From positions 1 through 17,338 of the forward strand of contig JAEDFR010000046.1 in NCBI GenBank assembly GCA_016297945.1: 17,338 nucleotides of DNA. Reading direction: 5' to 3'. How positions within the stretch are numbered: the stretch's first letter is position 1; each line of letters begins with the position of its first letter. The notes beneath the pieces were generated by a model that saw nothing but the letters and a program-made list of their open reading frames with translations, ran no database searches and was not told where the DNA came from. Both the position numbers and the translations under genes were made by a program. Source of the DNA: Lachnospiraceae bacterium. GTDB lineage: Bacteria > Bacillota > Clostridia > Lachnospirales > Lachnospiraceae. Shown piece after piece: positions 1-5,805 of this stretch.

Positions 1-712
1 AGATAGATCCAAGCTGTTCCAGACTTGTTGCAGCGGCACCGTTAAATCCATACCAACCTAACCAAAGGATGAATACACCAAGTGCACCAATCGGTAAGTT
101 GTGACCGGGGAAAGCATTTACTTTAATAACTTTACCATCTTTATCTTTCTGGAATTTACCAATACGGGGTCCAAGAATTGCTGCACCAACCAAAGCGGCA
201 AGACCACCAACCATATGGATTGCACAGGAACCGGCAAAATCATGGAAGCCTAACTGAGCTAACCAGCCGCCGCCCCAAATCCAGTGTGCTTCAATCGGAT
301 AAATCAAAGCAGAAATAACACCGGAATATACACAATAGGATAAGAATTTTGTTCTTTCAGCCATTGCTCCAGAAACGATGGTTGCTGTGGTCGCACAGAA
401 CACCAAGTTAAATACGAAGTTTGACCAATCAAAATTTGCATAGTTTGTGAAGATATCAAATCCGGGTTTACCGATAAATCCCATCAAATCTTCTCCCAGC
501 AGCAAGCTAAAACCGATTAAGATGAATGTTACTGTACCGATACAGAAATCCATCAGGTTTTTCATAATAATGTTACCTGCGTTTTTGGCTCTGGTAAATC
601 CGGCTTCCACCATGGCAAAACCTGCCTGCATCCAGAATACCAGTGCAGCACCGATTAAAAACCAGACACCGAACACTTGACCGTTAAGGGTCTCTAAAAT
701 CTCTTCTGTCAT
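1..712 (-). CDS. amt: Ammonium transporter (Amt family), 3' part beyond window
   Basis: The N-terminal 237 residues of an ammonium channel are visible; the rest lies beyond the left edge. Amt proteins are trimeric inner-membrane channels that take up ammonium for glutamine synthesis. Hydrophobic segments include about residues 12-33, 55-73, 98-116, 124-142 and 160-182, as expected for Amt. Family signatures are visible: GAMAERTKF around 116-123, and FAGSCAIHMVGG around 159-170, which carries the Asp158 and first pore-His (His166) region. The ATG start at 712 follows an AGGAGG ribosome binding site (721-726), spaced 8 bases. A sigma-A promoter lies about 190 bases upstream with a terminator-like hairpin between it and the gene. 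In many bacteria a P-II gene follows amt, but that cannot be seen here. Family assignment is secure. Confidence 0.95.
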   Translation of the reverse strand, partial: MTEEILETLNGQVFGVWFLIGAALVFWMQAGFAMVEAGFTRAKNAGNIIMKNLMDFCIGTVTFILIGFSLLLGEDLMGFIGKPGFDIFTNYANFDWSNFVFNLVFCATTATIVSGAMAERTKFLSYCVYSGVISALIYPIEAHWIWGGGWLAQLGFHDFAGSCAIHMVGGLAALVGAAILGPRIGKFQKDKDGKVIKVNAFPGHNLPIGALGVFILWLGWYGFNGAAATSLEQLGSI

Positions 713-731
713 AATTCATTCCTCCTCATTG

Positions 732-777
732 AACAAAAAAATAAAGTCTATTACACACAACAGCCACGCCTTTGTGG
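732..777 (-). promoter_or_regulatory. Tandem short hairpins and U-tract in amt leader
   Basis: Read on the amt strand, a 4-bp hairpin CCAC-AAAGGC-GTGG (777-764) is followed with no gap by a 5-bp hairpin CTGTT-GTGTGT-AATAG (763-748). A T-rich run (747-732) follows, just ahead of the amt ribosome binding site. Two hexaloop hairpins before a U-tract resemble RNA targets of ANTAR antiterminators. Only the first loop has A at position 1 and G at position 4, and both stems are short, so this is weak. Confidence 0.25.
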
Positions 778-805
778 TAACAAACTTTAACCCTTTGTTT
801 ACTAT

Positions 806-820
806 ACAGAACATTTCTGT
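806..820. promoter_or_regulatory. 15-bp perfect dyad in amt leader
   Basis: ACAGAA-CAT-TTCTGT is a perfect 6-3-6 inverted repeat about 95 bases upstream of the amt start. It could be a protein operator or a small RNA hairpin. No known box was matched. Confidence 0.3.
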
Positions 821-850
821 CCATCTTTCTTTCTGAATATCGGTATTTCA

Positions 851-885
851 AAAAGAAAAAGGGCACTGAATTTACTTCAGCGCCC
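851..885 (-). terminator. Intrinsic-terminator hairpin in amt leader
   Basis: On the minus strand the stem GGGCGCTGAA (885-876), loop GTAAA and arm TTCAGTGCCC (870-861) are fully paired if one G-U is allowed. The T-rich run TTTTTCTTTT (860-851) follows directly. AA/TT flanks extend the stem to 12 bp. On the plus strand no U-tract follows, so it acts for minus-strand transcripts. It lies only a few bases downstream of the expected +1 of the amt promoter, so it would attenuate amt or end a very short RNA. Confidence 0.75.
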
Positions 886-898
886 TTGCTTAATGTCG

Positions 899-927
899 AG
901 TATAGACCAGAACATTTGAAAAGTCAA
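899..927 (-). promoter_or_regulatory. Sigma-A promoter for amt
   Basis: Read on the minus strand: -35 TTGACT (927-922), a 17-nt spacer, and -10 TATACT (904-899). Both hexamers are 5/6 matches to consensus with ideal spacing. Transcription should start near 892, giving a leader of about 180 nt before the amt start codon at 712. Confidence 0.75.
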
Positions 928-934
928 CCAAAAA

Positions 935-958
935 AATTGTATTTATATCAATACAATT
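935..958. promoter_or_regulatory. 24-bp dyad just upstream of amt -35
   Basis: AATTGTATT (935-943) and AATACAATT (950-958) form a perfect 9-bp inverted repeat with a 6-bp spacer. It ends 7 bp upstream of the amt -35 box, a usual place for an activator site. It resembles but does not fit the GlnR/TnrA box TGTNA-N7-TNACA: the spacing is one base longer and the inner A is a T. Confidence 0.5.
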
Positions 959-982
959 CGCATGACTTTTTTAGACATTTTT

Positions 983-1084
983 GGATTTCGTTTCCAATAT
1001 GTATCTTTGCCCGCGGAATTTGACGAGGTTTCTTGCCATTTCTTAGTGGCATAAGCGAACAAAAATAATGCCCGGTTTCAACTG
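983..1084 (-). repeat. Dispersed repeat core, copy A
   Basis: Read on the minus strand, this matches copy C at 12638-12738 at roughly 80% identity by hand alignment over about 102 nt, with only single-base gaps. Both start CAGTTGAAACCGG and end AAATCC. Shared blocks in order are ATGCC(A/G)C, AGAAA, GAAACC, CTCGT, GCGG and CAAAGATA. Its first 18 bases form the left arm of the hairpin at 1067-1120. No reading frame is kept between copies, so it looks non-coding. Confidence 0.7.
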
Positions 1085-1120
1085 TCTGAAGACGAAGTCT
1101 GAGTTTTGAAACCGGGCATT
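1067..1120. repeat. Long hairpin between repeat copies A and B
   Basis: AATGCCCGGTTTCAA (1067-1081) and TTGAAACCGGGCATT (1106-1120) are perfect complements, giving a 15-bp stem around a 24-nt loop. The loop holds a smaller hairpin AGAC-GAA-GTCT (1090-1100). The minus-strand side is followed by TATTTTTG, so it could terminate minus-strand transcripts. It is closely related to the hairpin at 15965-16019, with compensating stem changes and the same kind of inner hairpin. Confidence 0.75.
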
Positions 1121-1201
1121 TAATAAATACTTTGTGAGCATGCCGCATAGAAATGTCAGAAACCGAAGTATGATGCGGCAAAGATACAAATCGGAAAACA
1201 A
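1106..1201 (+). repeat. Dispersed repeat core, copy B
   Basis: This copy lies head-to-head with copy A and is more diverged. It keeps the order and spacing seen in copy C: CATGCCGC, two bases, AGAAA, five bases, GAAACC, then GCGG and CAAAGATA. It can fold with an 8-bp closing stem, TGCCGCAT with ATGCGGCA, around the conserved AGAAA...GAAACC loop. It starts with the right arm of the central hairpin. Confidence 0.6.
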
Positions 1202-1216
1202 GTTTAAAAAGGGAGG

Positions 1217-1246
1217 ATGCCGGGTCAACACTTGGTTGCCCGGCAT
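1217..1246. repeat. GCCGGG hairpin following copy B
   Basis: ATGCCGGG(T)CAAC (1217-1229) pairs with GTTGCCCGGCAT (1235-1246): 12 bp with one bulged base and a 5-nt loop. It is followed by TTATTATG on the plus strand. It might terminate a plus-strand transcript crossing copy B, but the U-tract is poor. Confidence 0.45.
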
Positions 1247-1444
1247 TTATTATGAAAAAGTTTCTGTAACATAATTAACACACTGATTAATCAATCATCT
1301 TATAGTCTTATTATATGTTAGGAAAATGACAAAACCATGTTATGTAAATTAAGTTTTTGAAACAAAATTGTAAACAAAATATGAACGTCTGCTCTTTTCT
1401 CGTATTTTTGTGTCCATTCCCTGCCAATATGCTCCTATTTCAAT

Positions 1445-1485
1445 AAAAAAGACACCCTCGGGAATGTTTTCATTCCGGGGGTGTC
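1445..1485 (-). terminator. Terminator of fba
   Basis: Minus-strand stem GACACCCCCGGAATG (1485-1471), loop AAAA, arm CATTCCCGAGGGTGTC (1466-1451) with one small internal irregularity, then TTTTTT. It lies 63 bases past the aldolase stop codon and is a typical intrinsic terminator. Confidence 0.85.
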
Positions 1486-1547
1486 CTAATCATTTGTTAT
1501 GCTTTAAGCACTCATTTTAAAATTATCGTCAACTTAGACAAGTAAAA

Positions 1548-2414
1548 TTAAGCCTGTCCAACAGATCCGAATAATTCCATTTTTTCTTTTACTTTAGCTT
1601 TGATTGCATCAAAACCGGGTGCTAATATCTTACGAGGATCAAATCCTTTGCCTTCTAAGTCTTTGCCTGCTTCGATGTATTTACGTGTAGCTTCTGCGAA
1701 TACTAACTGGCATTCTGTATTTACGTTGATCTTAGCAACGCCAAGATCGATTGCTTTTTTGATCATGTCATCCGGAATACCTGTACCACCGTGAAGAACT
1801 AAAGGAAGATCTCCTGTTTTCTGCTGAATAGCATCTAAAACATCAAACTGTAATCCTGCCCAGTTTGCAGGATATTTTCCGTGAATGTTACCAATACCTG
1901 CTGCTAAGAAGTCAACTCCTAAATCAGCAATCTGTTTGCATTCTGCAGGATCTGCGCATTCGCCCATACCTACAACACCATCTTCTTCACCACCGATAGA
2001 ACCAACTTCAGCTTCGATAGAGATTCCTTTGTCATGAGCAGCTTTTACTAATTCAGTTGTCTTTGCAATGTTTTCATCGATTGCGAAATGAGATCCGTCA
2101 AACATGATAGATGAGAATCCTGCTTCGATACATTTATAGCAATGATCATATGAACCATGGTCAAGATGTACTGCTACGGGAACTGTGATGTTCTGGTCTT
2201 TGATAAAACCGTTAACCATACCCATAACAACATCGTAACCGCCCATATATTTGCCTGCGCCTTCAGATACACCGAGAATTACAGGTGAATTGCATTCCTG
2301 AGCTGTTAATAAGATAGCTTTTGTCCACTCTAAGTTGTTGATGTTGAACTGACCTACTGCATAGTGGCCTGCTTTTGCTTTTTTGAGCATTTCTGTTGCT
2401 GAAACTAATGCCAT
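1548..2414 (-). CDS. fba: Class II fructose-1,6-bisphosphate aldolase
   Basis: Zinc-dependent glycolytic and gluconeogenic aldolase that splits fructose-1,6-bisphosphate into dihydroxyacetone phosphate and glyceraldehyde-3-phosphate in the cytosol. The 288-residue length is normal for the short class II (FbaA/GatY-type) branch. The motif HLDHGS gives catalytic Asp85 and zinc ligand His86. Further zinc ligands are His178 in NIHGKY and His208 in LHGGTGIP. KINVNT (228-233) binds the substrate phosphate. The ATG follows a GGAGGT site (2423-2428), spaced 8 bases. It has its own promoter with a dyad across the -10 box, and its own terminator downstream. The tagatose-bisphosphate specificity of GatY/KbaY cannot be ruled out from sequence alone, but the glycolytic role is far more likely. 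Confidence 0.95.
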   Translation of the reverse strand: MALVSATEMLKKAKAGHYAVGQFNINNLEWTKAILLTAQECNSPVILGVSEGAGKYMGGYDVVMGMVNGFIKDQNITVPVAVHLDHGSYDHCYKCIEAGFSSIMFDGSHFAIDENIAKTTELVKAAHDKGISIEAEVGSIGGEEDGVVGMGECADPAECKQIADLGVDFLAAGIGNIHGKYPANWAGLQFDVLDAIQQKTGDLPLVLHGGTGIPDDMIKKAIDLGVAKINVNTECQLVFAEATRKYIEAGKDLEGKGFDPRKILAPGFDAIKAKVKEKMELFGSVGQA

Positions 2415-2440
2415 TTTAAATTACCTCCGTTTATACTTTA

Positions 2441-2484
2441 AATACGCGCAATCAGTACGCGCTCTTGCGCTTATTATAGCGCAA
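2441..2484 (-). promoter_or_regulatory. fba promoter -10 within dyad operator
   Basis: On the minus strand a perfect TATAAT (2478-2473) sits inside the inverted repeat TTGCGC-N8-GCGCAA (2484-2465). No good -35 lies at 17 nt; a distant TTGACA is at 2525-2520. Immediately downstream, TACGCGC occurs twice as a direct repeat with a 13-bp period (2443-2449 and 2456-2462 on the plus strand). A repressor bound to the dyad would cover the -10 box. Confidence 0.5.
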
Positions 2485-2589
2485 TTTTTTTTAAAATGGA
2501 ATATCTAATAAAAAAATCATGTCAATAGTTTTCATCTTTTATATCCTTTTGGGAAATACAAACCCCTAAAAAGACTTATTTATATTGTT

Positions 2590-3546
2590 TTATATTGAAT
2601 TTATGGAATTTTCAAGCATCTCTTCTTTCACATAACCTGCCTGCGCAACCGCCTCGACAGAAGGAATGATTAAATCCAAAGCCTGAAATTCGTTTTTGAT
2701 ATTGACAATCGAATGTTTTCCACCGTTTTCGCCGTCCAAAGTCCATGGAACATCTACCTGACACCGGAATTCAATCTGCTGTGCCTTAAAACATTGCATA
2801 TACTCCGAATCAACCTTATCATCCAAAATAGCGATAATAATCTGATTCAGTTCATTGATATTTCGAGGACGTTTGATTAAACATACTTCAAAGTATCCGT
2901 CATTTAAATCTACGGTCTTTCCTGTCAGCTTGGAGAAGCCTCCGACTGAACGGGAATTGGTTACCATTCCGTAAATATATTCTCCTTCGTACACCTGGTC
3001 ATCGCAAAGAATCTTCATTTCATAACTGGTAACCGAGCTCAGTCGTTTTGCGCCTTCCAACAGATAAGCCGCATGTCCCAAAACATTTTTAATATGTTGG
3101 TCGGTTTCATAAGAAACATCTGTAAACAGCCCGAATGCCGCAACATAAATAAAATAGTTATCATTAAATCTGCCGGCATCGCATGGATAAAATCTGCCGT
3201 CCACGATTTCTTTTGCCGCTTTTACCATATCATTGGAAATGCGTAGAGATCTTGCAAAATCATTGGTAGAGCCGGCCGGAATATATCCGATCGGAATTTT
3301 TTTATCCAATTGAAGCATTCCTGTAACAACTTCATCCATGGTCCCATCTCCACCACTGCAGACAATCAAATCATATTCGTTCGCCTTTTGGAGCACTACA
3401 TTAGTGGCGTCCATACAAGCCTGCGTGGGATGAACCGTGACTTCATATCCGCCCTTTGTAAACACGTCAATAATATCAAGCAAATGATTTTTTATCATCG
3501 CTTTTCCCGCACGCGGATTGTAAATAAACAGCATTTTTTTATCCAA
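2590..3546 (-). CDS. Diacylglycerol kinase family lipid kinase (DgkB/YegS type)
   Basis: Soluble lipid kinase of the DAGK catalytic family, probably phosphorylating diacylglycerol or a related lipid at the membrane surface with ATP. The 318-residue length is usual for DgkB-like proteins. YNPRAGK lies at 9-15. The nucleotide-binding signature GGDGT is at 65-69, with PAGSTNDFAR at 90-99. DLNDGYFEV (213-221) and WTLDGE (268-273) match the conserved C-terminal lobe. The chosen start is TTG at 3546, with AAAGGA (3556-3561) 9 bases upstream; the first in-frame ATG (residue 5) is too far from that site. It is 89 bases downstream of the HPr-like gene with a hairpin terminator between, so it is probably transcribed separately. 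Exact lipid substrate is unknown. Confidence 0.88.
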   Translation of the reverse strand: MDKKMLFIYNPRAGKAMIKNHLLDIIDVFTKGGYEVTVHPTQACMDATNVVLQKANEYDLIVCSGGDGTMDEVVTGMLQLDKKIPIGYIPAGSTNDFARSLRISNDMVKAAKEIVDGRFYPCDAGRFNDNYFIYVAAFGLFTDVSYETDQHIKNVLGHAAYLLEGAKRLSSVTSYEMKILCDDQVYEGEYIYGMVTNSRSVGGFSKLTGKTVDLNDGYFEVCLIKRPRNINELNQIIIAILDDKVDSEYMQCFKAQQIEFRCQVDVPWTLDGENGGKHSIVNIKNEFQALDLIIPSVEAVAQAGYVKEEMLENSINSI

Positions 3547-3564
3547 TCATCATCATCCTTTCTT

Positions 3565-3609
3565 TTACTATAATAAGAAAGGCTGTCGCAAATTTCTTTG
3601 CGATAGCCT
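3565..3609 (-). terminator. Hairpin terminator after the HPr-like gene
   Basis: Minus-strand arms AGGCTATCGCAAA (3609-3597) and TTTGCGACAGCCT (3592-3580) pair over 13 positions with one mismatch around a GAAA loop. The T-rich TTCTTATTAT follows. It ends the murB-whiA-HPr-like transcript. The A-C mismatch becomes a G-U on the plus strand, but no U-tract follows there. Confidence 0.65.
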
Positions 3610-3635
3610 AATCCTCATATTGTCGTAAGCTTACA

Positions 3636-3896
3636 TTAATTCTCTTTTCCGCTGATATAGTCTTCTAAAATGTCAACGGCTGCATTTTCATCTGTACCTT
3701 CGGCAATAACAGTAACCTCTTCCCCTGCATTGAGTCCCAAACTCATCATTCCCATAATACTCTTTGCATTTACTTTTTTACCTTCTGCCTCAATGTAAAT
3801 TTTGCTGTCAAACATACTAGCTTTCTGAACAAGAACTGCGACTGGTCTTGCCTCTAGTCCGTTTGCCAATTGAATTTGCATAGATTTCTGAATCAT
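3636..3896 (-). CDS. HPr-like (Crh-like) regulatory protein lacking His15
   Basis: An 86-residue HPr-fold protein. In HPr the sequence GLHARP carries His15, which accepts phosphate from enzyme I. Here the matching motif is NGLEARP, with Glu15, so PTS phosphotransfer is not possible. The regulatory site is kept: Ser46 lies in KVNAKSIMG at exactly the HPr number. This is the arrangement of Bacillus Crh, which has Gln15 and Ser46 and is used only as a CcpA corepressor. The likely partner is HPr kinase/phosphorylase, encoded at 7029-7961. The gene begins 11 bases after the whiA stop, with AGGAGGT (3903-3909) overlapping that stop, so the two are coupled. Its position after whiA also matches crh of Bacillus. 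A normal HPr must be encoded elsewhere if a PTS is present. Confidence 0.9.
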   Translation of the reverse strand: MIQKSMQIQLANGLEARPVAVLVQKASMFDSKIYIEAEGKKVNAKSIMGMMSLGLNAGEEVTVIAEGTDENAAVDILEDYISGKEN

Positions 3897-3907
3897 TCCT
3901 TGACCTC

Positions 3908-4852
3908 CTAATTAACCCTTAATCTCTCTGCAAGCTCACTTAACTTTCGTAATCTGTGATTAACGCCTGATTTTCCGACCGGCGGATCCATTAACTGAGA
4001 CAATTCCACCAGTGATGCTTCCGGGTAAGCCAGTCTTACCTCTGCCACTTGTCTCAGATTATCCGGAAGCTTGTGCAAGCCATAATTTTTCCGGATAAAC
4101 ATGATGTCTTCCACCTGCTTGGTCGCAGCATTTACCGTTTTTGCGATATTTGCTGTTTCGCAGTTTACTCTGCGATTTATAGAATTCCGCATATCCTTCA
4201 TAATACGGGTATTCTCAAGGTTCATAAGAGAAATATGTGCACCCATGATATTGAGCATATCCACAATTTCTTCTCCGTCTTTGATATATACAACATAATT
4301 CTTTTTCCGAAGTACCATCTTGGCACCAATGGAAAAGGTCTTAAGAATTTGAATGAATTCTTCTGCCATGTCTTCATGGTCAAATACAAATTCCATATGA
4401 TAACCCTTTTCAGGATTACTCATAGAGCCGATAGCCAGATAAGTCCCCCTAATAAACGCGCGTCTGCAACAATCCTTTTTTAACAAAAGCTTATCCACGC
4501 AAGAACAAAGAACCGGTTCTTCAGATTCTTTGTATTTCTTGATTGCCATCAGGACTTCTTTGATTTCATCCGGCTTTTCTATCTGAATCTCATAAGACAG
4601 TATTTTGGATGAAAAACTGTGTTTTCGTATCAGAATACCAGAATATATATTAAATGTTTTTTTAATCAATGTAAAGCACTTTGTTGCAATCGCTTTATTT
4701 TCCGCGGTAATTCCAATCACCATATGACCGGAATTGCTTTTTTTAACAAAACCGCAATAGGAAAAATAAGCTGCCAGTTCTGCTATCTGGCAATGCCTTC
4801 CATTGCCATTAACCGATAACAGTTCTTCTTTCACATCTCCGGAAAAAGACAT
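3908..4852 (-). CDS. whiA: DNA-binding protein WhiA
   Basis: WhiA family protein, 314 residues, as usual. The N-terminal WhiA domain begins MSFSGDVKEEL. The LAGLIDADG-like homing-endonuclease-derived part runs about 85-215 and includes CCRRAFIRGTYLAIGS (128-143). The conserved C-terminal helix-turn-helix covers about 220-310, with RRVNCETANIAKTVNAA (228-244) and GKSGVNHRLRKL (293-304). In Bacillus WhiA affects cell division and chromosome segregation; in actinomycetes it controls sporulation. It lies 21 bases after murB and 11 bases before the HPr-like gene. The ribosome binding site is weak (GAGG 13-14 bases upstream or GTGAG nearer), so it may depend on translation of murB. rapZ and yvcK, its usual upstream neighbours, are absent. 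Confidence 0.95.
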   Translation of the reverse strand: MSFSGDVKEELLSVNGNGRHCQIAELAAYFSYCGFVKKSNSGHMVIGITAENKAIATKCFTLIKKTFNIYSGILIRKHSFSSKILSYEIQIEKPDEIKEVLMAIKKYKESEEPVLCSCVDKLLLKKDCCRRAFIRGTYLAIGSMSNPEKGYHMEFVFDHEDMAEEFIQILKTFSIGAKMVLRKKNYVVYIKDGEEIVDMLNIMGAHISLMNLENTRIMKDMRNSINRRVNCETANIAKTVNAATKQVEDIMFIRKNYGLHKLPDNLRQVAEVRLAYPEASLVELSQLMDPPVGKSGVNHRLRKLSELAERLRVN

Positions 4853-4873
4853 GTTCTCACATCCGCCTCTGTA

Positions 4874-5785
4874 CTAAAATTCACCGATCCGGATTACTTC
4901 CGGTTCTAACGTGACAAAAAAACGTTCTTTTACTCTTTCGGTTACTTCATCCATCAGTTCCGAAATATCAGCAGCCGTCGCATTGCCCTGATTAATAATA
5001 AATCCACAATGCTTTTCAGACACCTGGGCTCCGCCTATGCGAAACCCTCTCAACCCCGCATCCATAATCAACTTTCCGGCAAAATTGCCTTCGGGACGTT
5101 TAAAGGTACTTCCCGCACTTGGAAATTCCAAAGGTTGTTTACTGCGACGCCTTTCATTGAAATCTGCCATCTTGGCTTCAATTCCCGAAACGTTTCCTTC
5201 CTGTAATACAAGCTCCGTCTCCAAGACAATGAAAGGTCGTTTTTTAATGACACTGGTGCGATATCCAAAGTTCATGTTCTCATTGGACAACACCATTACC
5301 TCACCATTTTCACTCAATACCGTAACGGACTGAACAACCTGCTTCATCTCCCCATCATAGGCACCCGCATTCATAACGATGGCTCCACCGATTGTGCCGG
5401 GAATTCCTGCCGCAAACTCCAGTCCGGTCAACGAATGTTTTGCTGCTGTTTTTGATACAACGCTCAGCATGGCACCAGCTTGAGCTTTTATTGTTGTACC
5501 GTCCACAACTATATTGGAGAAACGTTTTCCCATGTGTAAAACAACACCTCGAAATCCTTTATCTCCAACTAAAACATTGCTACCGTTCCCCAAAACAATA
5601 TAATTTCTCTCCGTTTGATTCAGATAACGAATAATGGACGATAACTCCTCTACGGTTCCGATTTCCACAAAACAATCCGCACTTCCGCCAACCCGGAAAG
5701 TCGTATGCTTTTCCATCGGTTCATCTGAAAATATATATTCACTTGGCACTTTTGTCTGTAAGAATTCAATTAATGCCGTATCCAA
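4874..5785 (-). CDS. murB: UDP-N-acetylenolpyruvoylglucosamine reductase
   Basis: Cytosolic FAD enzyme that reduces UDP-GlcNAc-enolpyruvate to UDP-MurNAc with NADPH, the second committed step of peptidoglycan precursor synthesis. It has 303 residues, typical of Firmicutes MurB. The FAD-binding domain carries RVGGSAD (31-37) and LGNGSNVLV (65-73), followed by AAGIPGTIGGAIVMNAGAY (125-143). Arg176 is in GYRTS. The catalytic Ser226 is in SAGSTFKRP, and Glu296 in LEPEVIRIG is the likely general acid. The start is TTG at 5785: an in-frame TAA lies just 18 bases upstream with no better start between, and AAGGGG is 13 bases upstream. It heads the murB-whiA-HPr-like operon. Confidence 0.95.
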   Translation of the reverse strand: MDTALIEFLQTKVPSEYIFSDEPMEKHTTFRVGGSADCFVEIGTVEELSSIIRYLNQTERNYIVLGNGSNVLVGDKGFRGVVLHMGKRFSNIVVDGTTIKAQAGAMLSVVSKTAAKHSLTGLEFAAGIPGTIGGAIVMNAGAYDGEMKQVVQSVTVLSENGEVMVLSNENMNFGYRTSVIKKRPFIVLETELVLQEGNVSGIEAKMADFNERRRSKQPLEFPSAGSTFKRPEGNFAGKLIMDAGLRGFRIGGAQVSEKHCGFIINQGNATAADISELMDEVTERVKERFFVTLEPEVIRIGEF

Positions 5786-5805
5786 CTGTCTACTGCTGCC
5801 CCTTT

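Larger units (their letters stand above)
713..1547. other. Gene-free intergenic region, amt to fba
   Basis: These 835 bases contain no credible protein gene. From left to right they hold the amt ribosome binding site and leader hairpins (720-885), the amt promoter and a 24-bp dyad (899-958), two head-to-head repeat elements around a long hairpin (983-1201), a second GCCGGG hairpin (1217-1246), about 200 bases of AT-rich sequence in which nothing was recognised (1248-1444), and the aldolase terminator (1445-1485). Short open frames of 67-77 codons cross the repeats and hairpin and are not believed. Confidence 0.8.

Noticed and set aside
935..958. GlnR/TnrA box upstream of amt
   Set aside because: The half-sites are 18 bp end to end instead of 17 and lack the conserved inner A, so the known box is not matched.
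948..1246. Two minus-strand open frames of 67 and 77 codons
   Set aside because: They run through the long hairpin and both repeat copies in different frames, have no ribosome binding site, and the frame is not kept in copy C.
1067..1246. CRISPR array or tRNA-like structure in the repeat region
   Set aside because: The units are inverted and unequal with no regular spacers, and no cloverleaf with T-arm or CCA end can be drawn.
4049..4483. 144-codon plus-strand open frame opposite whiA
   Set aside because: It is a shadow of whiA with no recognisable domain or start signal.
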